This document shows, one piece after another, positions 9,279-17,364 of a stretch of DNA of 64,000 nt; within the stretch, counting starts at the first letter, position 1; each line of letters begins with the position of its first letter. The stretch is from the NCBI GenBank assembly GCA_035275065.1, contig DATENM010000064.1, positions 124,001 to 188,000 of the forward strand, written 5' to 3'. Under the pieces are notes generated by a model. The model searched no databases, was not told where the DNA came from, and worked only from the letters and a program-made list of their open reading frames with translations. The translations under genes and the position numbers were made by a program. Origin of the DNA: Blastocatellia bacterium. GTDB taxonomy: Bacteria; Acidobacteriota; Blastocatellia; UBA7656.

Positions 9279-9366
9279 GAGCAACCGCCAGGACGCTAAG
9301 CGCGCCAAGCCCATGCCAATGCCGAGCGGCTTTCTCTTGGTGTTCTTGGCGTCTTGGCGGTTGCTC
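9279..9366. repeat. Imperfect inverted repeat in spacer
   Basis: Arms of 31 bp at 9279-9309 and 9336-9366 match at 26 of 31 positions around a 26-bp loop. The right arm contains CTTGGCGTCTTGGCGG, also found in the 33773-33862 element, so these are two copies of one repeat family. It lies in the 291-bp non-coding spacer (9099-9389) between moeA and the S9 peptidase gene; nothing else is recognised there. Confidence 0.75.
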
Positions 9367-9389
9367 ACCTGTCTCTGAGCAGCCCTCAC

Positions 9390-11870
9390 TCATTTTGACG
9401 CGGCGGCCGCGTGATCTCTTGGCCCGGCGTTCTTCACATACTTGTCCATCCAGTTGACCATCTCGGCCAGCGTGTGCAGGACCGATTCGCGCGCCGCGTA
9501 GCCGTGCGCTTCGTAAGGCAGGGTCACGTAGCGCACCGTCGCTCCATGACCTTTCAGCGCCATGTAGAACCGCTCGGACTGGATGGGGAAGGTGCCCGAG
9601 TTATCGTCCGCCTCGCCGTGAATCAGCAGGATCGGCTCATTAATCTTGTTGGCGTACCAGAACGGCGACATCTTGGCGTAAATCTCCGGCACTTCCCAAA
9701 AGGTGCGCTGCTCGCTTTGGAAGCCGAAGGGCGTCAGCGTGCGGTTGTAAGCGCCGCTGCGCGCGATGCCGGCGCGGAACAGGTCCGAGCGCGCCAGGAG
9801 ATTTGCCGTCATGAAAGCGCCATAGCTGTGGCCGCCAATGCCGATGCGGTCGCGGTCGGCCACGCCCATTTCGACGACCTTGTTGACCGCGGCTTCGGCG
9901 CTCGCCACCAACTGTTCGACGTAGGTGTCGTTGGCCGTTTCGCCCGGCCCGACAATCGGCATCGTCGGGTTGTCGAAGATCGCGTACCCTTGCGTCAGCA
10001 AGAGCAAGTGTGACGGCCCGCTCACACGGGTGAAGCGATAGGGCGAGCCCGAGACCTGGCTTGCGGTGTCCGTATCGGTGAACTCGCGCGGGTAGGCCCA
10101 CATCAGCATCGGCAGCCGCTCGCCCGGCTTATAGCCCGCCGGCAGGTAGAGCGTCCCCGACAGCTTGACGCCATCCTTGCGCTGGTAGGTGACGAATTGT
10201 TTCGTGACTCCCGCCAGCTGCGGCGCGGGGTCTTTGAAGTCTGTGATGGCGCGCCGACTCCCCGCCGCGAGATCGCGCACGAAGTAATTCGGCGGGTTCC
10301 GCGGCGTCTCGTACTCGGTGAGCACCGTCTTCGCGTCGTCGTCGAGCAGCGCGATCACCGACTCGTAGGTCTTCTCCGCCGCACGGAAGAGCCGCTCAGT
10401 CTTGAGCGTCTTCAGGTCGAGGCGGTCGAGAAATGGCCGGTCACCCTCGGGCGACGCGCCCTGGCCGATCAGGTAGATGAAATCGCCGCGCTGCAAGATC
10501 GCGCCCGTGTTTGTGGCGAAGCCAAAGCCGCCGCGGCTGCCGCCATCGCCCGTGTCGCGACGCACAGGCGAGCCGGGGTTGTTGTAGGCGTCCTGCTGAC
10601 GGCGCTCCCAGAGCTTGCGCGGCTGGGTGCCGGCTTCGAGAATCCAGGTGCGGACGCGCCGCGTCGCGCGGTCCGTCTCGCTCAGAAAGGCGAGGCCCTT
10701 CTCGGTGTAGCTGAGGCCGCCATACCGCCACTCGGTCTTCGCGACTTCAGCGGGCGCGTCCGCAAACGGCGCCGCCAGCGCGACAACGCGGTCGCGGAAC
10801 GGCACTTGATTCTTCGGGTTGCCTTCGTCGAGCGCCTCGGCCCAGAGGAGGGTCGCGGGCTGGTCGGGCCGCCAGCGGTAAGCGCGCGGGCCTGTCTGTA
10901 CGCCGTTGACCGGCGTGCCTTCGCTCGATGGCACGTCGGCAATCTTCTTGACGATTTCGCCGCGGCGGCTCCAGATTTCGACCTCTTTGGGGAACCCGTC
11001 CATCGGCACCAGCCTGGAGAATGGCCGTTTGAGTCGCGATACCAGAATGTACTCGCCGTCGGGTGACGCCGAGACGTCGTCCAAGATCGCCGGGCGTCCG
11101 ATCAGCGTCTTGCGTCCCGTGTTACTGTCAATCGTCGCAAGCTGGCTGGTGAAGTAGTATTCGAACAGCTCTTCATCATGGTTGGTTTTGATCAGGTCTT
11201 CGTAGGTCGCGGCGGGGGCGGCCTTGCCGTGAGTCTCCTGGACGTTAGGGCCGGACGGCACGGTCGGCTCGACAGGCGCCGGCCCGCGGTCGGCAGGCAC
11301 CAACTGGCACAGCAGCGTCACGCCATCCTTCAGCCAGTCGCAGGGGTCGCCGGTGGTGGCGTTCAAACGCTCCGCCCCGCTGATCAGCTTCGCCCGCCCG
11401 GTCGCCGTGTCAGCGACCCACAGCTCGATGCCGTTCTCTTTTGTGTTCGTGAACGAGAGCCGCCGGCCATTGGGCGAAAAGCTGACGCCGCTGATGTTCG
11501 GGTCGGGCGGCACGGTGACTTTGATTTCGGTCCCGTCGGCGACTGATTTCAAAGTGATGCCGGTGACGCCGCCGCCGCGCTGCTGGCGACCGTTGGTTTT
11601 CGGGTTGATGCGCATGCCGGCGATGCGGTGGATGGGCTGGGCCAGTTCGGCGATAGTCGGCATGCTGCGGCGGTAGAGCAGCGCAACCGTGCGGCGGTCC
11701 GGCGCGATGACGAAGCCGGGGGTCGGCGGCGCGTCGAGAATATCGACGATGACTTTCGGCGGCATCAGGTAGCCAGACGGCGTGGCCGTTTGCTGGCGCG
11801 TCTGCCCAAACTGTACGGCGGCGACCGCTAAGACGAGCGCAGCGGCGAAGGTAAGCATTCTTACTCTCAT
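9390..11870 (-). CDS. Secreted S9 family serine peptidase (glutamyl-endopeptidase-like)
   Basis: An 826-residue exported peptidase of the prolyl oligopeptidase family. A signal peptide covers about residues 1-20 (MRVRMLTFAAALVLAVAAVQ). A long beta-propeller-type region follows, then an alpha/beta-hydrolase domain over about the last 270 residues. The catalytic triad is readable: Ser 682 in GGHSYGAF, Asp near 756 in HGEADDNSGT, and His 789 in YEAHGYAARES. The HGEADDN form and overall length resemble the chloroplast glutamyl endopeptidase group. It is presumably a periplasmic or secreted peptidase for peptide nutrients. The start is supported by CAGGAGGG 6-13 bases upstream and by a promoter at 11921-11949. 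Confidence 0.9.
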   Translation of the reverse strand: MRVRMLTFAAALVLAVAAVQFGQTRQQTATPSGYLMPPKVIVDILDAPPTPGFVIAPDRRTVALLYRRSMPTIAELAQPIHRIAGMRINPKTNGRQQRGGGVTGITLKSVADGTEIKVTVPPDPNISGVSFSPNGRRLSFTNTKENGIELWVADTATGRAKLISGAERLNATTGDPCDWLKDGVTLLCQLVPADRGPAPVEPTVPSGPNVQETHGKAAPAATYEDLIKTNHDEELFEYYFTSQLATIDSNTGRKTLIGRPAILDDVSASPDGEYILVSRLKRPFSRLVPMDGFPKEVEIWSRRGEIVKKIADVPSSEGTPVNGVQTGPRAYRWRPDQPATLLWAEALDEGNPKNQVPFRDRVVALAAPFADAPAEVAKTEWRYGGLSYTEKGLAFLSETDRATRRVRTWILEAGTQPRKLWERRQQDAYNNPGSPVRRDTGDGGSRGGFGFATNTGAILQRGDFIYLIGQGASPEGDRPFLDRLDLKTLKTERLFRAAEKTYESVIALLDDDAKTVLTEYETPRNPPNYFVRDLAAGSRRAITDFKDPAPQLAGVTKQFVTYQRKDGVKLSGTLYLPAGYKPGERLPMLMWAYPREFTDTDTASQVSGSPYRFTRVSGPSHLLLLTQGYAIFDNPTMPIVGPGETANDTYVEQLVASAEAAVNKVVEMGVADRDRIGIGGHSYGAFMTANLLARSDLFRAGIARSGAYNRTLTPFGFQSEQRTFWEVPEIYAKMSPFWYANKINEPILLIHGEADDNSGTFPIQSERFYMALKGHGATVRYVTLPYEAHGYAARESVLHTLAEMVNWMDKYVKNAGPRDHAAAASK

Positions 11871-11920
11871 GGTAAACCCTCCTGTTTCTCCACTGGACTC
11901 AGGTTGTTTAAGGAGTGCGC

Positions 11921-11949
11921 ATTATATCAGCGAATACGGCCAATATTAA
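11921..11949 (-). promoter_or_regulatory. Sigma70-type promoter of the S9 peptidase gene
   Basis: On the minus strand a -35 TTAATA (11944-11949) is separated by 17 bp from a perfect -10 TATAAT (11921-11926). This implies a leader of about 45 nt containing the AGGAGG ribosome site before the ATG at 11870. It was judged by eye; no start site data. Confidence 0.6.
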
Positions 11950-12117
11950 GCATTAAGACGGTATTCCAGTTGAGTTGCTCACATGTGGCGATCCTTCGAT
12001 TGAGCCGAAGGCCAGCACCTGGCGCTCACCCAAACTGCGATGGCTTTCGCATCTCAACCGGATTGTCACCCCACGAGAGTTTTTAGGAATCATCGTTACC
12101 GGAGCATAATAGCTCAT

Positions 12118-12651
12118 ATGGAAGAAATATCAGAACCCATCATGGCTGCCCCTGATGTTATTGAGTTGTGCTCAAGGCTAGAGAAAATAGGCATCATAAT
12201 TTGGATAGATGGCGGCTGGGCTGTCGATGCCTTACTTGGCGAACAGACCAGGCCGCATAAGGATCTCGATATTGCCATCCAATGGAAGGATGTGCCAAAG
12301 CTTTACGAGCTATTGGCAGCGCGAGGGTACAGGCAGATTAAGGAAGACAGTAAGTGGAATTTTGTGCTCAGTGACGATCAAGGCCATGAAATTGACGTTC
12401 ACGCCTTCGTCTTTGGTGAACGGGGAAACGTGGTGGAGGGCATTATGTACCCTCCAGCCTCCCTCACTGGAACTGGCTCCATTGATGGTCAAACGGTGAG
12501 GTGTATTTCGCCAGAATATATGGTCAGATTTCTGACTCCCTGGATACACAAATGGCCGGAGAAATATGTAGACGCCGTATCGAGGCTGTGCAAACAATTT
12601 GGTATTAAGCTTCCGCAAGAATATACAGACTCCTTAAGGTCGCAAGCATGA
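12118..12651 (+). CDS. Lincosamide/aminoglycoside-type nucleotidyltransferase-like protein
   Basis: A 177-residue protein with the minimal nucleotidyltransferase signature: IDGGWAVDALLGEQTRPHKDLDIAI at about residues 30-54, with the paired metal-binding aspartates in KDLDI, and a third acidic site in HEIDVHAF. The closest recognisable families are LnuA-like lincosamide nucleotidyltransferases and ANT(2'')-type aminoglycoside adenylyltransferases. The substrate cannot be decided from sequence, and resistance is not implied. GGAG lies about 13-16 bases before the ATG. The stop codon overlaps the ATG of the next gene (ATGA), showing an operon. The base composition is more AT-rich than the flanks, suggesting acquisition. 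Confidence 0.75.
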   Translation: MEEISEPIMAAPDVIELCSRLEKIGIIIWIDGGWAVDALLGEQTRPHKDLDIAIQWKDVPKLYELLAARGYRQIKEDSKWNFVLSDDQGHEIDVHAFVFGERGNVVEGIMYPPASLTGTGSIDGQTVRCISPEYMVRFLTPWIHKWPEKYVDAVSRLCKQFGIKLPQEYTDSLRSQA

Positions 12652-13244
12652 ACGAAGACCTTCGGATGGAACTAATGAATATGTCCTCTAAGGACCAGCA
12701 CGTCCGTGAGGAGCTTGCAGCGGATGGCAGCCTCTTTGAGGGGTACCACCCTCGGATGCTCGAAGTCCATCAGCGCAACGGCAAACGGCTGGCAGAAGTC
12801 ATTGATCAGTATGGCTGGCCGAGGAAAAGCTTGGTGGGCGAAGATGGTGCGGAAGCCGCCTGGCTCATCCTGCAACACGACATCAGTAACCCGACGTTAC
12901 AGCGGCGATGTCTTCCGCTGCTTGAAGCCGCGGCCAAAGCTGGAGAGGTCCCCTTGTGGCAGCCGGCCTACTTGTTAGATCGCATCCGCTGCAACGAGGG
13001 TAAATCACAGGTCTACGGCACCCAATTTGACTGGGATAGGCACGGGCAAATGAGCCCCTTGCCGGTTGAAGATATTGAGCACGTGGATGAGCGGCGGGCC
13101 GCAGTCGGCATGGGCCCCCTTGAGGAAGATATACAAAAACGCAGGATTGCCATTGCCCAAACCAATGAAAAGCCGCCGGCAGACTGGCATGCCAGGCAGA
13201 AGGCTATTGAAGAGTGGGCATGTTCGGTGGGCTGGCGGGACTAA
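12648..13244 (+). CDS. DUF6624 domain protein
   Basis: A 198-residue protein matching the DUF6624 pattern: DQHVREELA near residue 17, NGKRLAEVIDQYGWPRKSLVG (about 44-64), AAWLILQHDISNP, LLDRIRCNEGKSQVYGTQ (about 110-127), and the C-terminal RRAAVGMGPLEED. The function of this family is unknown; members occur as scattered small soluble proteins. Its start codon overlaps the stop of the nucleotidyltransferase gene by four bases, so the two are translationally coupled. Confidence 0.75.
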   Translation: MNEDLRMELMNMSSKDQHVREELAADGSLFEGYHPRMLEVHQRNGKRLAEVIDQYGWPRKSLVGEDGAEAAWLILQHDISNPTLQRRCLPLLEAAAKAGEVPLWQPAYLLDRIRCNEGKSQVYGTQFDWDRHGQMSPLPVEDIEHVDERRAAVGMGPLEEDIQKRRIAIAQTNEKPPADWHARQKAIEEWACSVGWRD

Positions 13245-13284
13245 GAAAGTGACAGCTTAATCCGCTTTTGTCCTTCCTCTTAAA

Positions 13285-13428
13285 ATGCTCTATGGCGTGC
13301 GATTTTCAGACCCGCTGACCTATGGCGTGATCGCGGTAATGTTGCTGCTGGTCGCGCTGCTGGCCTGTTCGCTCCCGGCGTGGCGGGCAGCGAAGGTCGC
13401 CCCGATGATCGCTCTGCGATACGAGTGA
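13285..13428 (+). pseudogene. Remnant of an ADOP-type permease (C-terminal tail only)
   Basis: 47 codons plus stop encode a last transmembrane helix and C-terminus of an ADOP permease: YGVRFSDPLTYG, VMLLLVALLACSLPAWRAA, then VAPMIALRYE and TGA. It matches the C-terminus of the complete protein encoded convergently at 13525-16152. Nothing of the other ~800 residues is present upstream, where DUF6624 and nucleotidyltransferase genes now sit. This is a truncated pseudogene left by a deletion or insertion. Confidence 0.75.
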
Positions 13429-13524
13429 ACAGGTTGCAGCGCTCCTCCAGATTTGCAGCGTTGGGAGGTCTACACCTCCGCGCGAGAAAGATTGCCCTTC
13501 TCGTCTCAAGCGAACGAATCGTCT

Positions 13525-16152
13525 TCATTCGCAGCGTAGCGCCACCATTTGATCTACTCTGGTCGCTCGTAGCGCGGGCACGCAGCAGGCCAGCAACGCC
13601 ACCGCCATCAACAGAAAACTGATAGCGGTGAACGTCGCCGCGTCCGTCGCACTGACGCCGAACAGTAGACTCTTCATCAAACGGGTCAGGGCGAATGTGG
13701 CCATCAATCCAACAGTCACCCCCACAAAAGCCAGTTTCATTCCTTGCCCGATGACCAGCTTCAGCACGTCGCGCCTCTGTGCGCCAAGCGCCATACGAAT
13801 TCCTATCTCGTGCGTGCGCTGGCTGACCGAATAGCTCACTACCCCGTAGATGCCGACGGCCGCAAGGGTCAGAGCAAGGCTCGCGAAGCTGCCCAGTAAG
13901 ATCATCTGGAAACGTTTGGGCGCAAGCTCGCGGGAGATGATCTGCGGCATTGGCCTGATGCCGTAAACCGGCAGACTTCCATCGAGACCTAATAACGCGC
14001 TTTTTATCGAACTGGCAATTGTCGACGGGTCCGACTCTGACCGCACCACGAGAGCGACGTACGGGATGGGCGATTGCGAGTAGGGCCGGTACATCTCAAG
14101 CCCTGCTTCAGCGTCCAGCCGCTGATGCCTTGTGTCTCCTACTACGCCTACAATGACGCTCCAGGGGCCTTGCGGTCCTGAAGAGCTTATCCGCTTGCCC
14201 AGCGCATCTGCATCAGGCCAGAAGCGGCTTGCAAAGCTTTCATTAATGATCACGACAGCTTGAGACCCCGCCGTATCGCGCTCATCAAAGCAGCGGCCGC
14301 GCAACAAAGGGATGCTCATCGTGCGGAAGTAGTCAGGGCTACAAAGGTGGAGATTCGTGTGGAACCCTTGATTAGGAGCAGGACTTGGCCATCCTTCGAT
14401 GAAGAACTCATCTACGGACTCACCACCTGTCAGAGGCAGGGGGCTGACTGTCCCCGCCGCTTGCACTCCGGGCAGGCTCTCCACGCGCTGAAGCAGTTCC
14501 TGACAAAAGGTTACTTGCTGGCTGCGTTCGGGGTACCCGGATTGCGGAAGCGAAACATGCATAGTCAGCACGTTTTCGGGGTCGAATCCCAGTTTGACTT
14601 CGGATAGACGCAAGAGGCTTTTAATCATCAGCCCGGCGCCCACGAGCAGCACCATGGCGAGCGCGATTTCTGAAACGCTCATCAGACGTAGAGTGCCTTT
14701 ATGGTGAAGGCTCGAGCTTACTGCGCGCGATCCTTCTTTGAGTGATGCATTCAAATCGACCTTCGAGCCTTGCAGCGCCGACGCAAGGCCGAAGGCAATC
14801 CCCGTCATCAGCGAAGCCAGCAGGGTGAATATGAGAACGCGACCGTCAATGGCAATCTCTTCTGTGCGCGGCAGGTCGCGAATGTTCAAAGCGGCGAGTC
14901 CGCGCACGCCCCAAAATGCAAGCAATAACCCCAGCCCGCCACCAATCACGGCGAGCAGGATGCTCTCGGTGAGAAACTGCCGGAGTAAGCGGCGGCGGCC
15001 AGCGCCGAGCGCCGCGCGAATCGCCACCTCCTTCTGCCGCGCCGCGGCCCGCGCCAGCTGTAGGTTGGCGACGTTGGCACAAGCAATCAAGAGCACGAAT
15101 CCGACCGCACCAAATAAGACCCAGAGCACTGGTTTAACATTTCCAACAATGCGCTCTTGCAGGGGTTCTAGCTCTGTGCCCCAGCCGCTGTTTGAATCCG
15201 GGTATTGTTGTTGCAGCCTGATCGCAATGGCGTTCATCTCCACTTGAGCTCGCTCGATGTTCGCCCCAGACTGAAGACGAGCGATGACATTGATAAAGTG
15301 ACTGCCGCGCCCCGGCCGCAGCACGTCGAGTGCGAGCGGCGTCCATATTTCAGCTTCATAGGGAAGACGCAAGCGATCAGGTAATATTCCGACAACGGTG
15401 TAGCTTTCGCCATTGAGGGTGATCGAGTTGCTGATGATAGAGGGATCGGTGCCGAAGCGCCTTTGCCATAAGCTGTAACTAATGAGCGCGACGCGGTGAC
15501 TGCCGGCCCTTTCTTCTTCCGGCAAGAAGGTGCGTCCCGCCACAGGCTTGATGCCGAGCATGGGGAAGAAATCGGGGCTTGCCATTGCGCCCTGTAGTCG
15601 CTCCGGCTCACCGTGGCCTGTGAGATTGAAGCTCCAGCCGCTGAAAGCTGCCATGTAGTCAAACGACGCGGATTGCTGTTGCCAGTCCTTGAAGTTTGGG
15701 CCGGATGAAGGAAATCGAGGAAAGCCGATTGCCGGGTTGCTATCCCAGACCCAGACGAGACGGTCTGCTGCTTCATACGGTAGTGGCCGAAGCAGGACCG
15801 TGTTGACCACGCTGAAGATGACGGTGTTGGCACCGACGCCGAGGGCGAGCGTGAGCACAGCGACCAAGGTGAAGCCCGGCTGCTTGCGCAGCATTCTCGT
15901 GCCGAAACGCAGGTCCTGCCACAGCTCTTCGACCGCCCGGACGCCGCGCGCGTCGCGGCACTCCTCTTTCGCCTGCTCGAAGCCGCTGAAGTCGCGAAGT
16001 GCCGCACGGCGGGCACTGCTCGGTGTCATCCCTTGAGCGAGATTCTGCTCGACCATTCGCTCCAAGTGGTAGCGCATCTCCTCATCGAGTTCACGCTCCA
16101 TCTTATTCTTGCGCAGCAGCGCCCGAAGCCGCCCCTTCAGTCGTATGAGCAT
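13525..16152 (-). CDS. ADOP-family ABC transporter permease (full-length form)
   Basis: An 875-residue acidobacterial duplicated orphan permease. The N-terminal cytoplasmic segment (LKGRLRALLRKNKMERELDEEMRYHLERM and following, residues 4-70) precedes two tandem MacB-PCD/FtsX units. The first helix is near LRKQPGFTLVAVLTLALGVG, a helix cluster follows near VLFGAVGFVLLIACANVANLQLARAAARQKE (about 350), and the C-terminal helices end in ALRATRVDQMVALRCE. Transport or efflux coupling is inferred from MacB; no ATPase is adjacent. The start ATG (16152) follows GAAGGTAACAGT and lies 15 bp after the padR stop. padR and this gene therefore form one operon, the usual arrangement for this family. Confidence 0.92.
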   Translation of the reverse strand: MLIRLKGRLRALLRKNKMERELDEEMRYHLERMVEQNLAQGMTPSSARRAALRDFSGFEQAKEECRDARGVRAVEELWQDLRFGTRMLRKQPGFTLVAVLTLALGVGANTVIFSVVNTVLLRPLPYEAADRLVWVWDSNPAIGFPRFPSSGPNFKDWQQQSASFDYMAAFSGWSFNLTGHGEPERLQGAMASPDFFPMLGIKPVAGRTFLPEEERAGSHRVALISYSLWQRRFGTDPSIISNSITLNGESYTVVGILPDRLRLPYEAEIWTPLALDVLRPGRGSHFINVIARLQSGANIERAQVEMNAIAIRLQQQYPDSNSGWGTELEPLQERIVGNVKPVLWVLFGAVGFVLLIACANVANLQLARAAARQKEVAIRAALGAGRRRLLRQFLTESILLAVIGGGLGLLLAFWGVRGLAALNIRDLPRTEEIAIDGRVLIFTLLASLMTGIAFGLASALQGSKVDLNASLKEGSRAVSSSLHHKGTLRLMSVSEIALAMVLLVGAGLMIKSLLRLSEVKLGFDPENVLTMHVSLPQSGYPERSQQVTFCQELLQRVESLPGVQAAGTVSPLPLTGGESVDEFFIEGWPSPAPNQGFHTNLHLCSPDYFRTMSIPLLRGRCFDERDTAGSQAVVIINESFASRFWPDADALGKRISSSGPQGPWSVIVGVVGDTRHQRLDAEAGLEMYRPYSQSPIPYVALVVRSESDPSTIASSIKSALLGLDGSLPVYGIRPMPQIISRELAPKRFQMILLGSFASLALTLAAVGIYGVVSYSVSQRTHEIGIRMALGAQRRDVLKLVIGQGMKLAFVGVTVGLMATFALTRLMKSLLFGVSATDAATFTAISFLLMAVALLACCVPALRATRVDQMVALRCE

Positions 16153-16167
16153 ACTGTTACCTTCGCA

Positions 16168-16503
16168 TTAAGCGTCACGTAAGATTAAGTCAATTGCGCC
16201 TGAAAACCGCTCCCAGGCCTTGCGCTCGGCATCGAGTTGCCTCCGCCCCGCGGCTGTGATCTTGTAGAATTTGGCCTTGCGGTTCTTCTCAGACGCGCCC
16301 CACTCGGAAGCTATCAGCCCGCGCGCTTCCAGCTTGTGCAGTGCCGGGTAAAGCGACCCCGGCGTGAGCCTCACGGCTTCCTTGGAAACGATTTGCATTC
16401 GCTGCATCAGGTCCCAACCATGCGCAGGATCAGACTGAAGCATCCGCAGGATGAGGAGTTCCAGAGTGCCCTGTAGTAGGTCTATCTTCTTTGGCTTTTT
16501 CAT
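16168..16503 (-). CDS. PadR-family transcriptional regulator
   Basis: A 111-residue PadR-like repressor with an N-terminal winged helix: DLLQGTLELLILRMLQ, HGWDLMQRM, LTPGSLYPALHKLEARGLI, and KFYKITAAGRRQL in the wing and following helix. It most likely represses its own operon with the downstream ADOP permease until a hydrophobic ligand binds; this is inference from the family and from operators in its promoter. ATG 16503 follows GGAAGGCGG. Confidence 0.92.
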   Translation of the reverse strand: MKKPKKIDLLQGTLELLILRMLQSDPAHGWDLMQRMQIVSKEAVRLTPGSLYPALHKLEARGLIASEWGASEKNRKAKFYKITAAGRRQLDAERKAWERFSGAIDLILRDA

Positions 16504-16514
16504 CCGCCTTCCCG

Positions 16515-16541
16515 CCTTCCTATCGTCCTACGATAGGAAGG
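16515..16541. promoter_or_regulatory. Operator 1 for PadR (12-bp perfect inverted repeat)
   Basis: Arms 16515-16526 and 16530-16541 are perfect inverted repeats with a 3-bp centre. The core is TTCCTAT-N9-ATAGGAA (16517-16539). It lies directly between the -10 element and the padR start codon, a position for autorepression. Confidence 0.7.
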
Positions 16542-16571
16542 AGTATAGCCCGCCTTCCTATCGCAGGTCAA
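16542..16571 (-). promoter_or_regulatory. Promoter of the padR-ADOP operon
   Basis: A minus-strand -35 TTGACC (16566-16571), 18-bp spacer and -10 TATACT (16542-16547). The -35 is embedded in operator 2 and the -10 abuts operator 1. Confidence 0.65.
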
Positions 16572-16577
16572 TAGGAA
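16555..16577. promoter_or_regulatory. Operator 2 for PadR
   Basis: A second TTCCTAT-N9-ATAGGAA (16555-16577) with exactly the same arm sequence and spacing as operator 1, shifted by 38 bp. It overlaps the -35 hexamer. The identical geometry indicates a dimeric repressor binding two sites. Confidence 0.65.
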
Positions 16578-16938
16578 AGGCTATAGGTGTAGGTTCGATG
16601 GGGGATAGAATAACCGCAAGAGGAGGTGGGTCCCTGAGTCTCTTCCAAAGAACCCTGCCGCAAGCACAACCCCAACAAATCGAAGGCTATGTCTGCGGCT
16701 TTGCTGCGAGCCTACTCGACGCGCGGGTGTCGCAGACATCTTTCAAACAGGAATAAGATCGACCGAGCAAGACTTGGATCTGTATTTTATTCAATAACTC
16801 GGAGACCCTAGGCGTGTTGCCCCGGCTGCCTTGCCGATCCTCAACTAATTGTTTGAATAGCGATGTGCGGCATGCATAATTGATACTGAAGGCTTTGGTG
16901 TGGAGAAGCTTGAAGAGTCTAATTACAGGGACTAAACA
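16578..16938. other. Non-coding stretch
   Basis: 361 bp without a credible gene. A 9-bp inverted repeat ATGTCTGCG / CGCAGACAT lies at 16689-16697 and 16731-16739. The composition becomes AT-rich after 16750. No other signal is recognised. Confidence 0.5.
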
Positions 16939-17307
16939 ATGATGACCTCGTTTCGGACGTTTCTCTTTTCACTAAGTAGTTTGCTAATCCTACTGGTCTG
17001 TTCGGCATCCGCACAACAGTCGGGCGGGCGATCCAGTCAAACAAGTGACGAGAAGCTGTCCGGTATACAAGTGATTCTGGAGCAACCCCCAAGTGGGAAG
17101 CGGCTGGCGACACAAACTGACGCCAGCGGCAGATTCAGCTTCCGCGATGTGGAAGCCGGCAAGTACAAATTACTCATCGGCTGTAGCAGTTCCAATGCGG
17201 GGTCGGCGCAGCCTGAGAAGTGTTTGGCAGAGTTTCAGATCACCATCACCGACAAGAGCAGCGGAGAGATAACCGGCAAAGTCGGGAAGAGCGAAGATAA
17301 GAAATAG
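16939..17307 (+). CDS. Exported small protein with carboxypeptidase-regulatory-like domain
   Basis: A 122-residue protein with a signal peptide (about residues 1-25, ending CSASAQQ) and a single small beta-sandwich: LSGIQVILEQPP, LATQTDASGRFSFRDVEAGKYKLLIG. The TDASGRFSFRDVEAGKY pattern is typical of CarboxypepD_reg/SpaA-like prealbumin folds used as stalks or ligand-binding modules. The C-terminus is polar and lysine-rich. The ATG follows AGGGACTAAACA. The gene precedes the aspartyl-protease gene by 57 bp on the same strand, probably co-transcribed. Function unknown. Confidence 0.65.
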   Translation: MMTSFRTFLFSLSSLLILLVCSASAQQSGGRSSQTSDEKLSGIQVILEQPPSGKRLATQTDASGRFSFRDVEAGKYKLLIGCSSSNAGSAQPEKCLAEFQITITDKSSGEITGKVGKSEDKK

Positions 17308-17364
17308 GCAAACCGTTCCTTTGCGGAGATCGCGTTTAGATGCCTCCGATCACAGGCGTCTGTT

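Noticed and set aside
16596..16756. 52-codon frame between padR and the small exported protein
   Set aside because: It has no family resemblance and lies next to the padR promoter region.
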